This document shows, one piece after another, positions 36,728-47,999 of a DNA stretch of 64,000 nt. Both the position numbers and the translations under genes were made by a program. The DNA lies in the NCBI GenBank assembly GCA_008973525.1, contig WACJ01000324.1:291003-355002 (forward strand). Reading direction: 5' to 3'. How positions within the stretch are numbered: position 1 is the stretch's first letter; each line of letters begins with the position of its first letter. The stretch is from Stenopsyche tienmushanensis (Eukaryota; Arthropoda; Insecta; Trichoptera; Stenopsychidae). The notes under the pieces were generated by a model. That model worked only from the letters and a program-made list of their open reading frames with translations. It had not been told where the DNA came from and did not search any database.

Positions 36728-37059
36728 ATCCAACGTAATCGGTCTTGGACCAAGGGCGCAAAAGCTTCAACTGTAGCTAAACCTGATCTACATCCAAAAA
36801 AAGTTTTGCTATGCATTTGGTGTGACTGGAAGAGGGTAGTTTATTATGAACCACTTCAGGGGGGTAAAACGATGAATTCTACAAAATATTGTTTTCAAGT
36901 AGACAATCAAAAGATGCAAGACTAAAAAAATAGTTTTTGTAATGTCGTATTAGTCAGTTTTTCACCAATTTTCGTAAACATCAGAGGCATATTAGTACCC
37001 ATAGAAAATGAATATCGATAATCAATACTAACGTGCTATTTTTTATTTTCGTGTGGCAA

Positions 37060-37165
37060 ATCTGTCAGATCAGCAGCGATAAAAAATAATAGAGTACATG
37101 GTGAACATACTAACAACATCACATTGTAAAAATCACATCTCATGGAACAGTTTTTCGTCGTTTAA
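37060..37165 (+). repeat. fragment of the 39-kb mariner inside relic 2
   Basis: GTACATGGTGAACATACTA and GGAACAGTTTTTCGTCGT match 39156-39174 and 39350-39366 of the mariner fragment at 39073-39372, with the intervening part deleted. Confidence 0.6.
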
Positions 37166-37390
37166 CAATGTTGCAAAAATTTGTGAATTTAATAGGGAGC
37201 ATTTACCGCATCCTGTTTATTCCCTGGATATTGCCCCAAGTGATTTTCACTTATTTCGTACTTAACAAAAAATTTTACTGGGGAAAAAGTTAAATTCCAA
37301 ACAGGATGTACAAAATGGACTTTCAAGATTTTAAAAAAAAGCTCATAAGCGAGTTATTATTTTAAAGAGGAAAAATACTCTTATATTGAT

Positions 37391-39072
37391 TATTAATTGC
37401 AGTCATGTAAATAAATTAAAAATTCTGATAGCAAGATACGTGGTCTTAATTCAGTAATCAAGTCTAATATAAATGCACGAAGAAGGGGAGATTTTTTTAA
37501 GGAATTGAATAAATTAAAAGTTCACAATGTGATGCTGCATTTATCTGGAATCATATCTTGTCACTATCATTTAATTGCAATATATGAGTGTCATCAATAA
37601 GCATCAGAGTATAAAAACCACAGCTACGTCTTAATAATTAATGGATTCGATAGTTGAGATGTTTGTCCACCCTGTCAAAGAACATTATTGCGATCATTTG
37701 GAAAATGATCTTCATCGATTTGCATAGTCAATTATTTTTTTAATGACAAATTAAGGCTTTATATAACGTCAGTTTAGATGAAATATTTATTTAATGCAAT
37801 GCCGGTTAAAAATCATTTCATCATACCGATATGATTGTTTGCCCTCAAAATATATTGAATTGTAATCCTATTTTAATTTTGTTGATTCGATACGGTCAAT
37901 TTGTACCTGCCCTTTAGATATACAATTATGCATAGCTTAAATTTAGACGATGATGAAGTCGAAAGGCGGAATAAATACCGACGATGATGAAATATCATCT
38001 CGTTATATAACAAGCGATCCTTTACGTTACGCTTGTCCGCTCGAATTATTTTGATGTATATATTTTTAATACGCTATTTGGTTCTGAATGAAACTCTTAA
38101 TAATATACATATATTCGATTCGGGATCGCCTTTCAACGGAAGTCGTCCTCCTTATGCATTCACAAATCCCCCGGATATTTCGACTCCCAAATAAATTTAC
38201 GATGTTATTCATGAGCGCCCGTTTTACTCATTTCGCCCGCTAATAATTCATAGTACGTCGCAAAAATTTTGAGATGCTCTTCTCGCTTTCGTACATATAT
38301 AGAACATCGATCCGATGATTATATATCTTCTCTATTCGATCATCTGAATTTATGCGAATCCCTCGGCACAGCTGCTATAACGATAAAAATTTCCACACAA
38401 AAGGCACTATTTCTTCTTGTCCGTCCATACTTCTTCTCGTGTCTTTTCACCTGCTACGTTTGCGTTTTCCTTTTTTGCGGCCCAAAAAATATCAACTATT
38501 CACCATTGTTTGTTCTTCAAACGAGCCTCAACTGCTGGCTGCTGCCTCCTTTCACATATACGCACCATCAATATCGCCTTTCAAACGTCCGATAATTTTT
38601 ACTATATATAAAATCATTACTGACTGCCATAAAATTTAACGACGATGCCATTATAGTCAATACTATTTAAGTATAAAATTACGATCCTACAATACTGAGC
38701 CGTCGGGTCGTACACCACGGAAATTATGCGAGATACCATAATACATGCAGAGATCATTTGTTTATGTCTCATATACTTCAGTATCATAATCATGCATTCG
38801 TTTTAGCAGATCTCAATCAATATTTATTAAATAAAAAATGCCAATAAATCAATGTCTCTTTACATCTGATACAGCATACAAAAAAAACTGTTAACAAAAA
38901 CTGAATGTCAATGACATTGTATTATTTATGTGATTAAAGCTCAAAAAATCCAAATAATTGATTCATTTAACAATTGAATCATTTGTTAATCTCAACGTCA
39001 TGATAAATGTTCAAGTAAATATGAATTTTCATCGTGTAGATTAATTTTCATGCTTCATAATCATCATTATGG
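37391..39072. other. no gene recognised
   Basis: AT-rich to about 38.1 kb. A pyrimidine-rich unique segment at 38.27-38.6 kb is open in several plus-strand frames of up to 108 codons with phenylalanine- and leucine-rich translations, which is what random T/C-rich DNA gives. Confidence 0.4.
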
Positions 39073-39372
39073 TATCAGGTCAGTCCAAATGTTCGTGCGC
39101 ATTTTTGGGTAATTTTTAAATAGTGTAAATAGAATTTAAAAAAAAATAGTAGTGTACATGGTGAACATACTATCAGTGTAAGAACTGCCCAGAAATGGTT
39201 TAAAAAATTAAGTTGGAGAAAGCAATAATCAAGATATACCCCGTTCAGAACATTCTGTTAATTTTAATAACGACATTCTTAATGATCTTGTGGAGTCAGA
39301 GTCACAATTAACAGTGGATCAGATTGCAGAAAGGATGGATTAATCTTATGAAACAGTTTTTCGTCATAGTCA
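39073..39372 (+). pseudogene. mariner relic 3, N-terminal part
   Basis: Starts with a terminal-repeat-like TCAGGTCAGTCCAAATGTTC at 39075. About 110 bp on, the DNA-binding domain is visible in shifted frames: RTAQKWFKKFK, then an acidic linker and a segment matching the second helix-turn-helix of mariner transposases (VDQIAERMD, YETVF). The catalytic domain is absent because the hAT fragment at 39365 replaces it. Several frameshifts are present. Not functional. Confidence 0.75.
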
Positions 39373-39450
39373 TATAGTCTGGATCTGATCTGAACCTACT
39401 GCTGAAAATGCACGCTCAGCCTCCACACTTGTTGGAGGTATCGTCATCAG
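39365..39450 (-). pseudogene. hAT transposase C-terminal fragment
   Basis: On the minus strand this reads LMTIPPTSVEAERAFSA, the hAT dimerisation (hATC) motif. It is nearly identical to the same segment of the pseudogene at 40358-40639. It stops at the first base of the hAT element that begins at 39451. Confidence 0.8.
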
Positions 39451-39502
39451 TAGGGAATCCAATCCCGAGCCAAAATTTCGATCCCGGGATTTCATTAGAC
39501 AA

Positions 39503-39692
39503 TTCTGTAGGTAGTCCCGCGTTAAGCGGTTGGAGTCGTAACCCGATCATCTCGGGTTCGAATCCCACAGGAGATGTGGCTGGCAACCACATTTTTAAAA
39601 ACATATATATGCCATGAAAAACCATGTCAAAATGGTTGGTAATGATACCATAAAAAAGGGATCGCTAAAAGCCACCTCAAAAAAAAAAAAAA
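39503..39692 (+). mobile_element. SINE-1, tRNA-derived
   Basis: 190 bp with a pol III-type head: an A-box-like GCGTTAAGCGGTTGG and B box GGTTCGAATCC (39555-39565). A body with ACCATGTCAAAATGGTTGGT follows, then an A tail at 39679-39692. It interrupts the hAT element between AGACAA and TCCCGGG, which are adjacent in the copy at 56267-56275. No clear target duplication. A second, headless copy is at 53887-53987. The cloverleaf is degenerate, so it is not a tRNA gene. Confidence 0.8.
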
Positions 39693-39815
39693 TCCCGGGA
39701 CCAGTCCCGGGATCCCGGGATTGGGATTTTAAATATTTTAAGAAATTACATTGATAAATTTGATAACTAATAAGTCCATTTGTTCAATATAAAAAATAAC
39801 TTGAAGGCCAAAGAA

Positions 39816-40320
39816 TTTTTTTTTTTTTTTTTTTTTTTTAATCCTTATGACGTCCATCAAAGCATGAATCTTTGATGTGTCATATCCGATAACGGATATA
39901 GGGTGATCTCCATAGGAGATCTTACTTGGGAGATGATTTAATGTGGTGGTTTCCCGTTGCCTTCCACACGTGGTAAAGTAAGGATAGGATTATTTGGAAA
40001 GGTAGGAGAGGAGAGAATCTATGAGTGAGTAGCGAAATTATCATTATATATATAAATGATAATTTAATTATTGTTGCAAATTCAATTACTCACTCATGGG
40101 CGTCCCTGCACGACTTTATTAATCGCCTCAGAATTTTTACTTTTTCTAATCCAGGAAATCAGGGTAAACCTGGATCGAGACGATCGATCAGAAATATTAA
40201 TATTTCTGATCTCCCAAATTTGTTGGTACGGTGAAAATTTTTTCCACAATCTGGATTTGAACCCGAACCTTTGCAACAAGAGTCCAGGATCTAAGCCACT
40301 ATACCAACACTTGGTCAATT
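39816..40320 (-). mobile_element. SINE-2, tRNA-derived, with palindromic body
   Basis: About 505 bp on the minus strand. The 3' tail is a run of 24 T on the plus strand (39816-39839). The head at about 40245-40320 reads GGTATAGTGGCTTAGATCC (A-box region) and GGTTCAAATCC (B box). The body holds three inverted repeats: a perfect 26 bp palindrome at 40186-40211, nested hairpins at 40020-40096 (outer ATGAGTGAGTA arms, inner ATTATCATT arms), and GATCTCCATAGGAGATC near 39906. It also has GGAAGGCAACGGGAAACCAC, which looks like a conserved SINE core. It is inserted in the hAT element. Fragments occur at 26525, 28376, 35816 and 54590. Confidence 0.85.
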
Positions 40321-40357
40321 TATAGTTTATTTATTTAAGAAAATATAAAACTACAAT

Positions 40358-40639
40358 TTAAAAATAGATAAATAAAACACTAACAAAATAAAATATTATT
40401 ATATATTGAAAATATGCTTGAAGTAACATTAAACCATCGAGTGTTTCGTCATTTAGTCTGGATCTGATCTTGGAAGTCAGGCAACTTGCTGCTGAAAATG
40501 CACGCTCAGCCTCCACACTCGTTGGAGGTATCGTCATCAGATATTTAAATGCTAGTTCGAGTTGATGTCCGCGAAAGCCCTCATTTTCGTATAATAATAA
40601 CATCAATGTGACTGATAAAATTCCTTTCGGCTGAGACAC
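40358..40639 (-). pseudogene. hAT transposase C-terminal part
   Basis: 93 codons on the minus strand carrying the hAT dimerisation domain: ELAFKYLMTIPPTSVEAERAFSAA, followed by TSKIRSRLNDETLDGLMLLQ. The ERxFS core and the SRLNDETLD segment are typical of hAT transposases and of their domesticated relatives. The catalytic N-terminal two thirds is absent from this copy, so it is a remnant of a deletion derivative and not an enzyme. The equivalent region in the element at 56207 is still shorter. Confidence 0.88.
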
Positions 40640-40976
40640 GGACTAAAACTCGCAAAATTCCCGATTTCCCGACAAATTATTTATTTTCGTCGCTGCAGAT
40701 GAATATTTATATACTATAATACTTTGATGTGATTCGTAATTATATTATGGAGGAATACAAAAATTCTGAATCCCGTACCTATTATATTTCACATCGATAT
40801 TCCCATTATTAGAGTCGAGGTGTATTAAATACATCACCGGTAGGGAAATCTTAATATGACAATTTGAAAAAAATATATGTACTGTATATATGTATACATA
40901 GATTAGACAGTTACAGCCCCTAGCTGTCGCCTAAGCTAGCCAATTAGTAGTTACGCCACTGTTCCCAAACGTCTAG
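40640..40976. repeat. hAT-type sub-element inside hAT copy 1
   Basis: Ends GCCAATTAGTAGTTACGCCACTG at about 40954-40976, and the same end occurs at 57098-57120 in copy 2. The complement (CAGTGGCGTAACTACTAAT) is a hAT-type terminus. It is shared by both copies at the same position, so the insertion predates their amplification. The left limit is uncertain. Part of it matches 10495-10585. Confidence 0.55.
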
Positions 40977-41086
40977 ATTTCGGCGGGAATGTCTTGATTT
41001 AGTAGCCTTCATCGTGCTGGTGAGGTGTACGATTTCTGTTAGATAAAAATTTCAATCCCGATTTTTTCGGGATTACATTTACTAAT

Positions 41087-42908
41087 GATGTCCAATAACC
41101 ATATGGTGACCATTTCTAAAGATTACTCTGCTTTAATTATAATAGTAGGTATTGAATAGTGCACTCTTATTATTAACAATTATGCTTTTGCATTAGTAGT
41201 GCATAATTAATTGCTTGACGGTTTTAAACGAATCGATGATGGATGTTTGAGATGATAAAAAGCAGGAAGTTTGAATGGATATATAATTTATATTCGATGC
41301 AAAAGCGCTAATTAGTTAAAGCTTCATCATGATCAAAATGGTCGGTATCATCACTCATTCATAATTAAATAGAACAAATAAGATGAAGAATGTTCCAATG
41401 ATACTTTTCATTGTTGCTTTATTACTCAGATGACCGATTGAATTCCACCTTCTTTAAATTCTTAGGCAATAAAAAGCATAGAAATAAATCACTGTCAAAA
41501 TTGTTTTTGGTAAGACAACATGGTTTAATAGTTGTAGTCCTGATTTAATTAACTATATATATCAAACTCTCTATAAATCGATTGAAATGTGCGGAAAAAT
41601 ATACAATTTTAATATATTGAATTGTATGCAACACATTTAATTTGAGAGATTCATATGAAAGAATTAAATAAATCGAGTTATGATGCTTGATAAGCCTTGA
41701 GGCTTAACAATAAGTAGGTAGTGAATTTGAGCGATGTTGTTTGCTATAAAAGCGCTGGTCAAAGGGATTGATAACCTGTTATTAATGCACGAAGGCAGGG
41801 GCGTGATGATTGCAGAATTGTTAAATAGCATGTAGTTTTCTTATGCTCAATTAGGAGGCGTGCCAAACACTTACTTGCTGCGGATTGTCTTTTTGTTAAA
41901 AGCACTTCGCTTAAGAGCACAAATGCAATGAATGGTCGGTCGATGAAAATTACTAATACAAAAATTCATCCCAGCAAACTGGTAACAGAGGACACTCATT
42001 CAATTAGCATTACCTTCAATGGAAACTGCATGGTCAATTGGACCATTAAGCAGAAACTCTATGGAATAAAAACAAGACAACTCTCAGCTTCACTATGTGG
42101 GACGCAATTAGGTATATCTTGCAAGGATGCGCTCGGCGAATCTTACATAACTCCCATGTAATTGCTTATTTTAAAATGCACAAAGGTGCGTGATGATCCT
42201 GCGAATTTTCGAATGAACGATGTTTACTCGGGGCCACATTGTAAGTAAGAATAACAGGGTATTATTAACGCTTTAACTCTTGAGCGCAGTAATTTATTTG
42301 GATCGCGGGTTTGAGTTTGATTTGATGGGTCAGCTGTGGCTACGGAGCATGAAGCGCTGACGAAACGCCCTCGGCTCTGAATAAGACCGATAAATGCTAA
42401 AGGACACGTTTCGTTTTAAATTAACAACGGCCCTGTGTGAAATTGTTTGAAAAAAGATAAGCAGCGGGAAAGATATGCAGAACAGGATCATGCTGCCGCA
42501 TTAAAAACTTATTAAGAAGAATACGAAGCTCCTCAGATTGGAGCGACGTGACGGCGTAAGTGCAAAGAATGAATGCTTCGTCCCTTGGGGAATTAATTCA
42601 GTTCGATGATCGCTATCGTATCGATGCATTTTTTTAACCCGTTGTCAACTGTGGGAGATGCAATGTGACAGAGTGCACGAAGGTGGATGGAACCGTCGAA
42701 GGATGATTTGGATGCAATGAATACAAATAAGTACCGAAACTCACATTAATTGAAGCGAACAGCATTAGATTTTTTTCTCTTTTAACCGTCTTTGCACAAT
42801 AAAGATGATTTGAGGTTAAAAAAATTCAAAACAGGGCGAATAAAAGCTATCTATTTATCTATGAATAAATACTTAATTACTCCATTAACAGCAAGCTCAG
42901 TTTATCTA
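41087..42908. other. no gene recognised; unique island at 42.2-42.8 kb
   Basis: AT-rich, then CpG-richer from 41.9 kb. A 77-codon plus-strand frame at 41928-42161 has no recognised domain. GTAAGTGC at 42557 follows a GCTCCTCAG string at about 42529-42537, a weak acceptor-donor pairing I do not trust. Confidence 0.4.
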
Positions 42909-43581
42909 TAATACATTGCTACTTTTACAAATTATGGCTTGCTTGTCACTCGCTATATCTTACATAGTCGACCCTACCCAACAATATGTAGCATGATGAA
43001 CCTTACCAGTTCGGAGCCAGGAAGCTTTAGGAACAGAACAAGGACAAGAACATCAAATAGATGGCCCTGATGAGAGGCATATGAAGAACTTCACTTTGCA
43101 ACGTTAACAGCATTGTCTTCCGTTGCCTTCTATATCGTTTTAAAATCGCCGAATTGAGAGTTTAAGAACCGCTGTACTAAAGCGTTATGTATGTCTTCAT
43201 CCTAGCCCGGCAACGCTCAAGCGAGAAAAGGAGGGACTGGACTCTGCACTCCAGAAAGCCCTTTCCAGTAGAATTAAAAAGGTCGTCTAGAGTAGTTTTC
43301 CATTGTCTCCAGAAGAAAACTACTCAGTCTTTACAAACCGTCCACACTCCCTATCGAGACGCTCGTGAAAGCGTTCGTCAATACGTTCATTCAGGAAACC
43401 CGCCGGGTGAGCGTTCGAAATGAAACTCGAAGGTAATGCTACCTTCAAAATCGAGCGAATGAAGAGGTGAATGTATGATGCAGACGAAATGGATGTAATC
43501 TCTTTATGTGAATGTATATTGAAGAGGTCCATAGTTCTGCAGTGGACTGTTTGTGGTTGCAATATGATAATGATGATGATA
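42909..43581 (+). repeat. NL-1 retroelement, near full length
   Basis: About 670 bp from the shared 5' end (TTGCTACTTTTACAAATTATGG) to CTGCAGTGGACTGTTTGTGG and the ATGATGATGAT tail (about 43569-43580). An internal deletion with a leftover TTTAAGAACCGCTG (43164-43177) marks an old hAT MITE insertion or excision. The intact target GACTGGAC at about 43237-43244 is the empty-site equivalent of the hAT insertion at 56207. Confidence 0.88.
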
Positions 43582-46330
43582 TTATATTTCGCTTGGTTCG
43601 CGCACCTTAGTTAAATACTTACTAATGATTTATTTTTTAATATAATTTCTCTAGAAACTACCTACTAGTTAAAAAGTTAGAGCATTTTCCTAAGCGTTCC
43701 TATTGAAAAATAAACGACAAGCGGACGAAACATTTGTGCTGCTAATGATACATAATTATGATATGAATCGTATTCAATATTCTGATCTCAAGCTCTGTAT
43801 TGTCTTGGAAGAATAACTTTTTTAAATGAATTAGATATGCATAATGACCTTGAAATCATTAGCCCCATAAACGACCCTAATAAGAAATAAAAGATCGAGA
43901 GTATCTCATCACGATCCTGACTATTTTACAGCATCAGTTCATAATGATGCATAAGGCACGATCGCGTTAACAGGAACGAGTCTAACAAACATGCTTTCGC
44001 ACATCCGTTCATAACCGACGATTGTCTTCGGATCTCACTGCTCTACATCCAAAGATCGATTGGTCGTTAGTGAACAGGCCGGATGCTGGTGTCAGGAATG
44101 TAATAATCAAGCGTTTTAATTCCATGGAATACAACGAAAATAGTATATGATATATTTTATATGGCATGTGTTCATATTAAATGTGCATAAATGGCATATT
44201 TGAATCAGGTATGGCAAGATGACCTTTAAGCGACCATCAACGGGGGGTAAGTTACGTACAATACAGCAGTGCAGAAGATAATACATTCAAAACTATCGTC
44301 TGAACTTGTATCAAATATTTTTAGTTGTATACTATAGAAAATGTGCACAAAGGTCTGTGCAATGTAAGAAGACTGATAAAAAGTCGTGACATTAAAAATC
44401 AACCGAAAAAGAAGATTGACAGTTGGATGTCATCCATGAATGGTTTATATTAGGTCCTTCCGAAAGAAACACATTATTTTCGCACAATCTCGTTCGAGTT
44501 CAATTTGTGACTCAGACATCTTACGTACGTAAGCAAAACGTAGAAGTCAAAAATAATTTGGATTTGTTTTGGTATAACCTAATATGAGGTCTGTAAGATT
44601 TATTTTGCATGCGTACTAGGGGTAATTTAACAGAATAGTGCGGTTCAAGACAAGGCTGTCGCAAAAATACAAAAAGACCAAACGACACATTATATCCTTT
44701 TGAATTTTGGTGTGAGCAAATATATGATTCTTATGAAATATTATTTTGATATTTATGAGCAAGTAACCAGTTGTCCGGTTTACATTACGATCAAAATAAT
44801 TATAGCGGGAAAAAAACAGTATAATGGCAAGCTGTCTCGGTAATGGTAGGGTTTGCAGACTAGATAGCGAATAGAGACTCGAGTCACGACGTTTCGAGCA
44901 TTTATTTACTTTATAAAAACACGACAGTGTGCGGAGAGCAGGGCAAACAGACGGAAAAAACGAGTATCGTTATAGGTAGAGTTGCGTATGCTAACAAGAG
45001 GAACATCTGGTTTTGGGGTTGATTGACTGACAGGCAACCTGCCCGAGGAGCATCAAGACGTTTTGCCCTTTTTTACTTTTACTTTTGAAACCGACATCGT
45101 GTATGTCAACAGGTGAACGATAAACCTGAAGGGACTCCCCGAGAAACGACTCGTGAAAATTAATGACGGCCTTGCTATTATATCCATGCCGTGCATAATG
45201 GCCGATGACAGATCATGCCTCGACAGGGGGGCTTTTTTGTATGCTTTTCTTTTAGACGGGAATTAAAAAGAAAAAAGCTAATTAAACGTACTGTAAAAAC
45301 GTATACTATTTTTTAAAAAAATCAATACCCGTTATGTGGCGATTGCTTATAAATACACAACGTATAGATTGAATTCATTAGAACCTGATTTTAAAATAAA
45401 TCTATTGTATTTTAATATGATTTAGTGTAAATTGAAAGCCGGATCCGAATTGCTCACGATTTTATCAGCTCGAAGGCAGGGCAACTACTAATTCTCTGCT
45501 ATGCTTAACCCTTTTATTGCCAAGCGAAAAAAATGTAACTAAGTGAAGAATGGCGAGTCAATTTGTCGTAATTAGAAATGATTTGGGGGGGAAAAAAACC
45601 TAAAAAAGTAAGGATGACATTTGCAAAAATTCAAAAAGAAATATATTGCGAAATAAAGATAGAATAAATTAATGCTAGTTGTATTTCAATATTTGTTGAA
45701 AAACATATTACTTCAAAATCATTAGAAAAAAATAAACATTATTTTTTTTCTAAATTCGTATTTGCAAATATTTCCCCCAGTACAACTCGTCACCGCGGGG
45801 GTTATAGACGACCACCCTCAAGTTTAAAAAAAAAGTAAATAGGACGAATGATCGTTTGGTCATAGTTCAATGTTAAAATTAGCCTGTTACAAAAGAAGTG
45901 ATTCGCATAGTTAGTATAACACCAACATTTATAAATTAATTAATATCATGTTAATCATATTGCAGCCATATATCCATTCATCCAGGCCACCCAAAACCTT
46001 ATTTTTGTCCACTTTTGTGAATAAATATCGAATCGAGAAATTATTTTAGTAAATGCCAATAATATCATTGCGTCACTGACATATTCATTGTCTTTTAAGC
46101 TTTTTTACTTTATAGTTATTTTCGCATACACATATGCAATGATATATCGTCGTTGGCACTTTTGCAAGTGTTGATAATAGCGATATATCGTTTTCAGCTA
46201 CGTTCTTAGGCAAATTGGTGCCTCTTCAAGTTTAACGACTTATTTAATGATTTGTATGACATGTAGCATATTGTTGGAAAGGGTATAATCTAGAGAGCTT
46301 TTAAAAATAAATCCAAATTCAAAATAGTTG
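43582..46330. other. no gene recognised; solitary repeat-end strings
   Basis: Includes a CpG-richer unique patch at 44.8-45.3 kb. TTAACCCTTTTATTGCC at about 45507 resembles a piggyBac-type end. TTAGGTCC...AACCTAA at 44455-44584 looks like a tiny inverted-repeat pair but is too short to classify. Confidence 0.4.
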
Positions 46331-46520
46331 TTAGTATTTTGTTTAAAGAATTTAGAAGTTGACATTTCTCATTCGTATGCACATTTTTTGTGACTTTGGA
46401 AGCTCAGAATTAAGCTGATTTTCTTTAAGCCAACTGCATAATGTAATGATTTATTTAGATCAAAAATACATTGTTAATTACAAAAAAACTTATTTCATAC
46501 TATTACGACTACAGATTAAA
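46331..46520. repeat. dispersed repeat R5, copy 1
   Basis: Aligns with 61700-61890: GACTTTGGAAGCTCAGAA, TTTTCTTTAA, GCATAA, AATGATTTATTTA and TATTACGAC in the same order. No coding sense or termini. Confidence 0.65.
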
Positions 46521-47576
46521 AAGTTATAACGATTAACGGCTTAATCTATTATATCTGAGAATGTTGTTTCAGCTCAAACCGCAAATCGTCAAGCGAAATC
46601 TGCAAAACACATCTAGACTCTTAGCCGGACGGTAGATTATGATGTATTTATGTTAATTTTATCGACCGAATTAAATATAAAACAAACTCGGAATCCTGGA
46701 ATGGAAGTGCTGCGATTCTAGCCATCGGCCATCGGTTCAAAAGAGGTTGAGAAAAAAAAATAAAAAAGGACATATATCACGGGGCCAACGTGAGTATGCA
46801 CGTCCGGTATCAGGCGGCAAGAGGTCGTCCAGGTAAAACTGCCGGAGCCACCCTGCTGGCTAGCCACCACATTGACGTGCCACTTCTTCGGATTTCGCAA
46901 CATATGGTAAATACACACAGAATTGAGTGATTATATCCTAAGCAGCGCCAGAAAAAATGGTTCAAACCACGACATGAAGCAAACTTTCTGAACCCGTTCA
47001 CATTCGTCCGGGACTTTGATAGCGAGAAGGATATGAGATGTTTGGACGGAGCAAATAAAAAATAAGGGTAATAAATAGCCGGAGTGGTGTGGAAGCGCAC
47101 GCCCCACGTTGTTTGTTTAAGGCTTTCGTTTCGGGCCTCAGGCCCCCTCCCCCCTTAAGGCGAGTCAATTGATGTTAGGCTAAAAGGCAGAATTGATTTC
47201 CCGCTGCGCGGCGACAGGCCTCGGCCACTAAACTCGCGGACCGATCCGCAGCCACTCCACAATGGAATGTGCATACAAAAACCCTATACGAAAAAAATAA
47301 CACGAATGCACCAGGATTTGGGGGAACAGACGATCTACTTACTCACGGGAATGATGTGCGATTTCGATGAATAAAAATAGGACAGAAATGAATCGTTTTG
47401 GTATCACCAAAGGATCGTTCAAAACATGGTGCATCAAGTAAAAACCAAAGTCTAATAGTGTGCTTGTATTATATTTAGCTAGAAATTCTTTACTGAAGGA
47501 TACGCAATTAAAGTTAGTCTCATAATTAAGCTGTTGGGGAGCATCGACATACATGTATGTCTGAATTCTCATGTCC
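46521..47576. other. CpG-richer unique island, no recognised gene
   Basis: Contains GC-rich stretches (47090-47330) and a 96-codon minus-strand frame (47100 to 46810) with no recognisable domain. No repeat was matched before 47577. Confidence 0.4.
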
Positions 47577-47999
47577 CAAAAAGAGCACTCTTGCACATTG
47601 AAGCTCGGAGACAGACAGAGAAAGAGAGAACTTAGCGCAGTTGATTTCGATTTCAAGTGTGTTATTTGTTTACGCAAAGAAACGACCGAAAATTGAAGAT
47701 TGTCTTACGCTGATTAGGAGCTGACAGAAAGTAATCGGCGTAAAGCGATTATGACAGTGCTTCCTAACCTTTTCAGTATATCAACTATCAGGGAAACTGA
47801 TTTTACCCCTCTTTAAAATTTGTGCTCAGCCACATGGCGCTGATTTGCCATTTTATTATCTACATACCAAAAAATACCAGCATGATTACCCCCGCAGAAC
47901 ACCTGTTTTACCCCTGCAGGGGTAATTCCCCCTAGGTTAGGAACCACTGGATTATGACATCAACGACTTCATCGATTTGCTCGCTCCTCAACAGGTTAA
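47577..47999 (+). mobile_element. piggyBac-like MITE, family A, copy 5 (deleted)
   Basis: Left end lost: homology begins at AAAAAGAGCACTCTTG. Two internal deletions shorten the body. The right end is damaged (TCAACAGG) but keeps TTAA at 47996-47999. It hosts a hAT MITE at 47755-47949; the other family A copies give the uninterrupted target. Confidence 0.85.
47755..47949. mobile_element. hAT MITE nested in family A copy 5
   Basis: 195 bp with termini CAGTGCTTCCTAACCT and AGGTTAGGAACCACTG. It is flanked by perfect 8 bp duplications GATTATGA (47747-47754 and 47950-47957). Copies 2-4 of family A read GATTATGACA here without the insert, which confirms the event. Non-coding. Confidence 0.95.

Larger units (their letters stand above)
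36023..37390 (+). pseudogene. mariner relic 2, split by a hAT MITE
   Basis: A terminal-repeat-like TTAAGTTGTCCCATAAGTTT at about 36027 leads straight into a transposase frame, so the N-terminal DNA-binding part is largely lost. Visible in order are YTVREIANKLEI (second helix-turn-helix), VWLPHELT (WVPHEL motif) and VTGDESWILYEN (first catalytic Asp). The 390 bp hAT MITE then interrupts the frame at 36338-36727. After it the frame resumes (NRSWTKGAK, KKVLLCIWCDW) and decays. At about 37200-37250 SLDIAPSDFHLFR carries the third catalytic Asp. The second catalytic motif is not found; foreign mariner sequence (37060-37165) lies in its place. Not functional. No right terminal repeat was found. Confidence 0.85.
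39451..41086 (-). mobile_element. hAT element (TAGGGAATCC ends), copy 1, with two SINEs
   Basis: The left end TAGGGAATCCAATCCCGAGC matches the element at 56207-57299. Subterminal CCCGGGAT repeats follow. It aligns with that copy up to the GATTACATTTACTAAT segment at about 41086, so the terminal 60 or so bp on the right is missing. SINE-1 (39503-39692) and SINE-2 (39816-40320) interrupt it at positions where copy 2 is continuous. The left flank is another piece of the same hAT family, so it may have inserted into a relative. Confidence 0.85.

Noticed and set aside
38269..38639. Three overlapping plus-strand frames of 64-108 codons
   Set aside because: T/C-rich DNA is open in all frames at once and the translations are Phe/Leu/Ser-rich, typical of low-complexity sequence.
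39503..39575. tRNA gene
   Set aside because: A and B boxes are present, but the T stem and acceptor mispair and an A-tailed body follows; it is the head of a SINE.
44455..44584. Mini inverted-repeat element with TTAGGT...ACCTAA ends
   Set aside because: Only six matching bases at the ends, no second copy and no target duplication.
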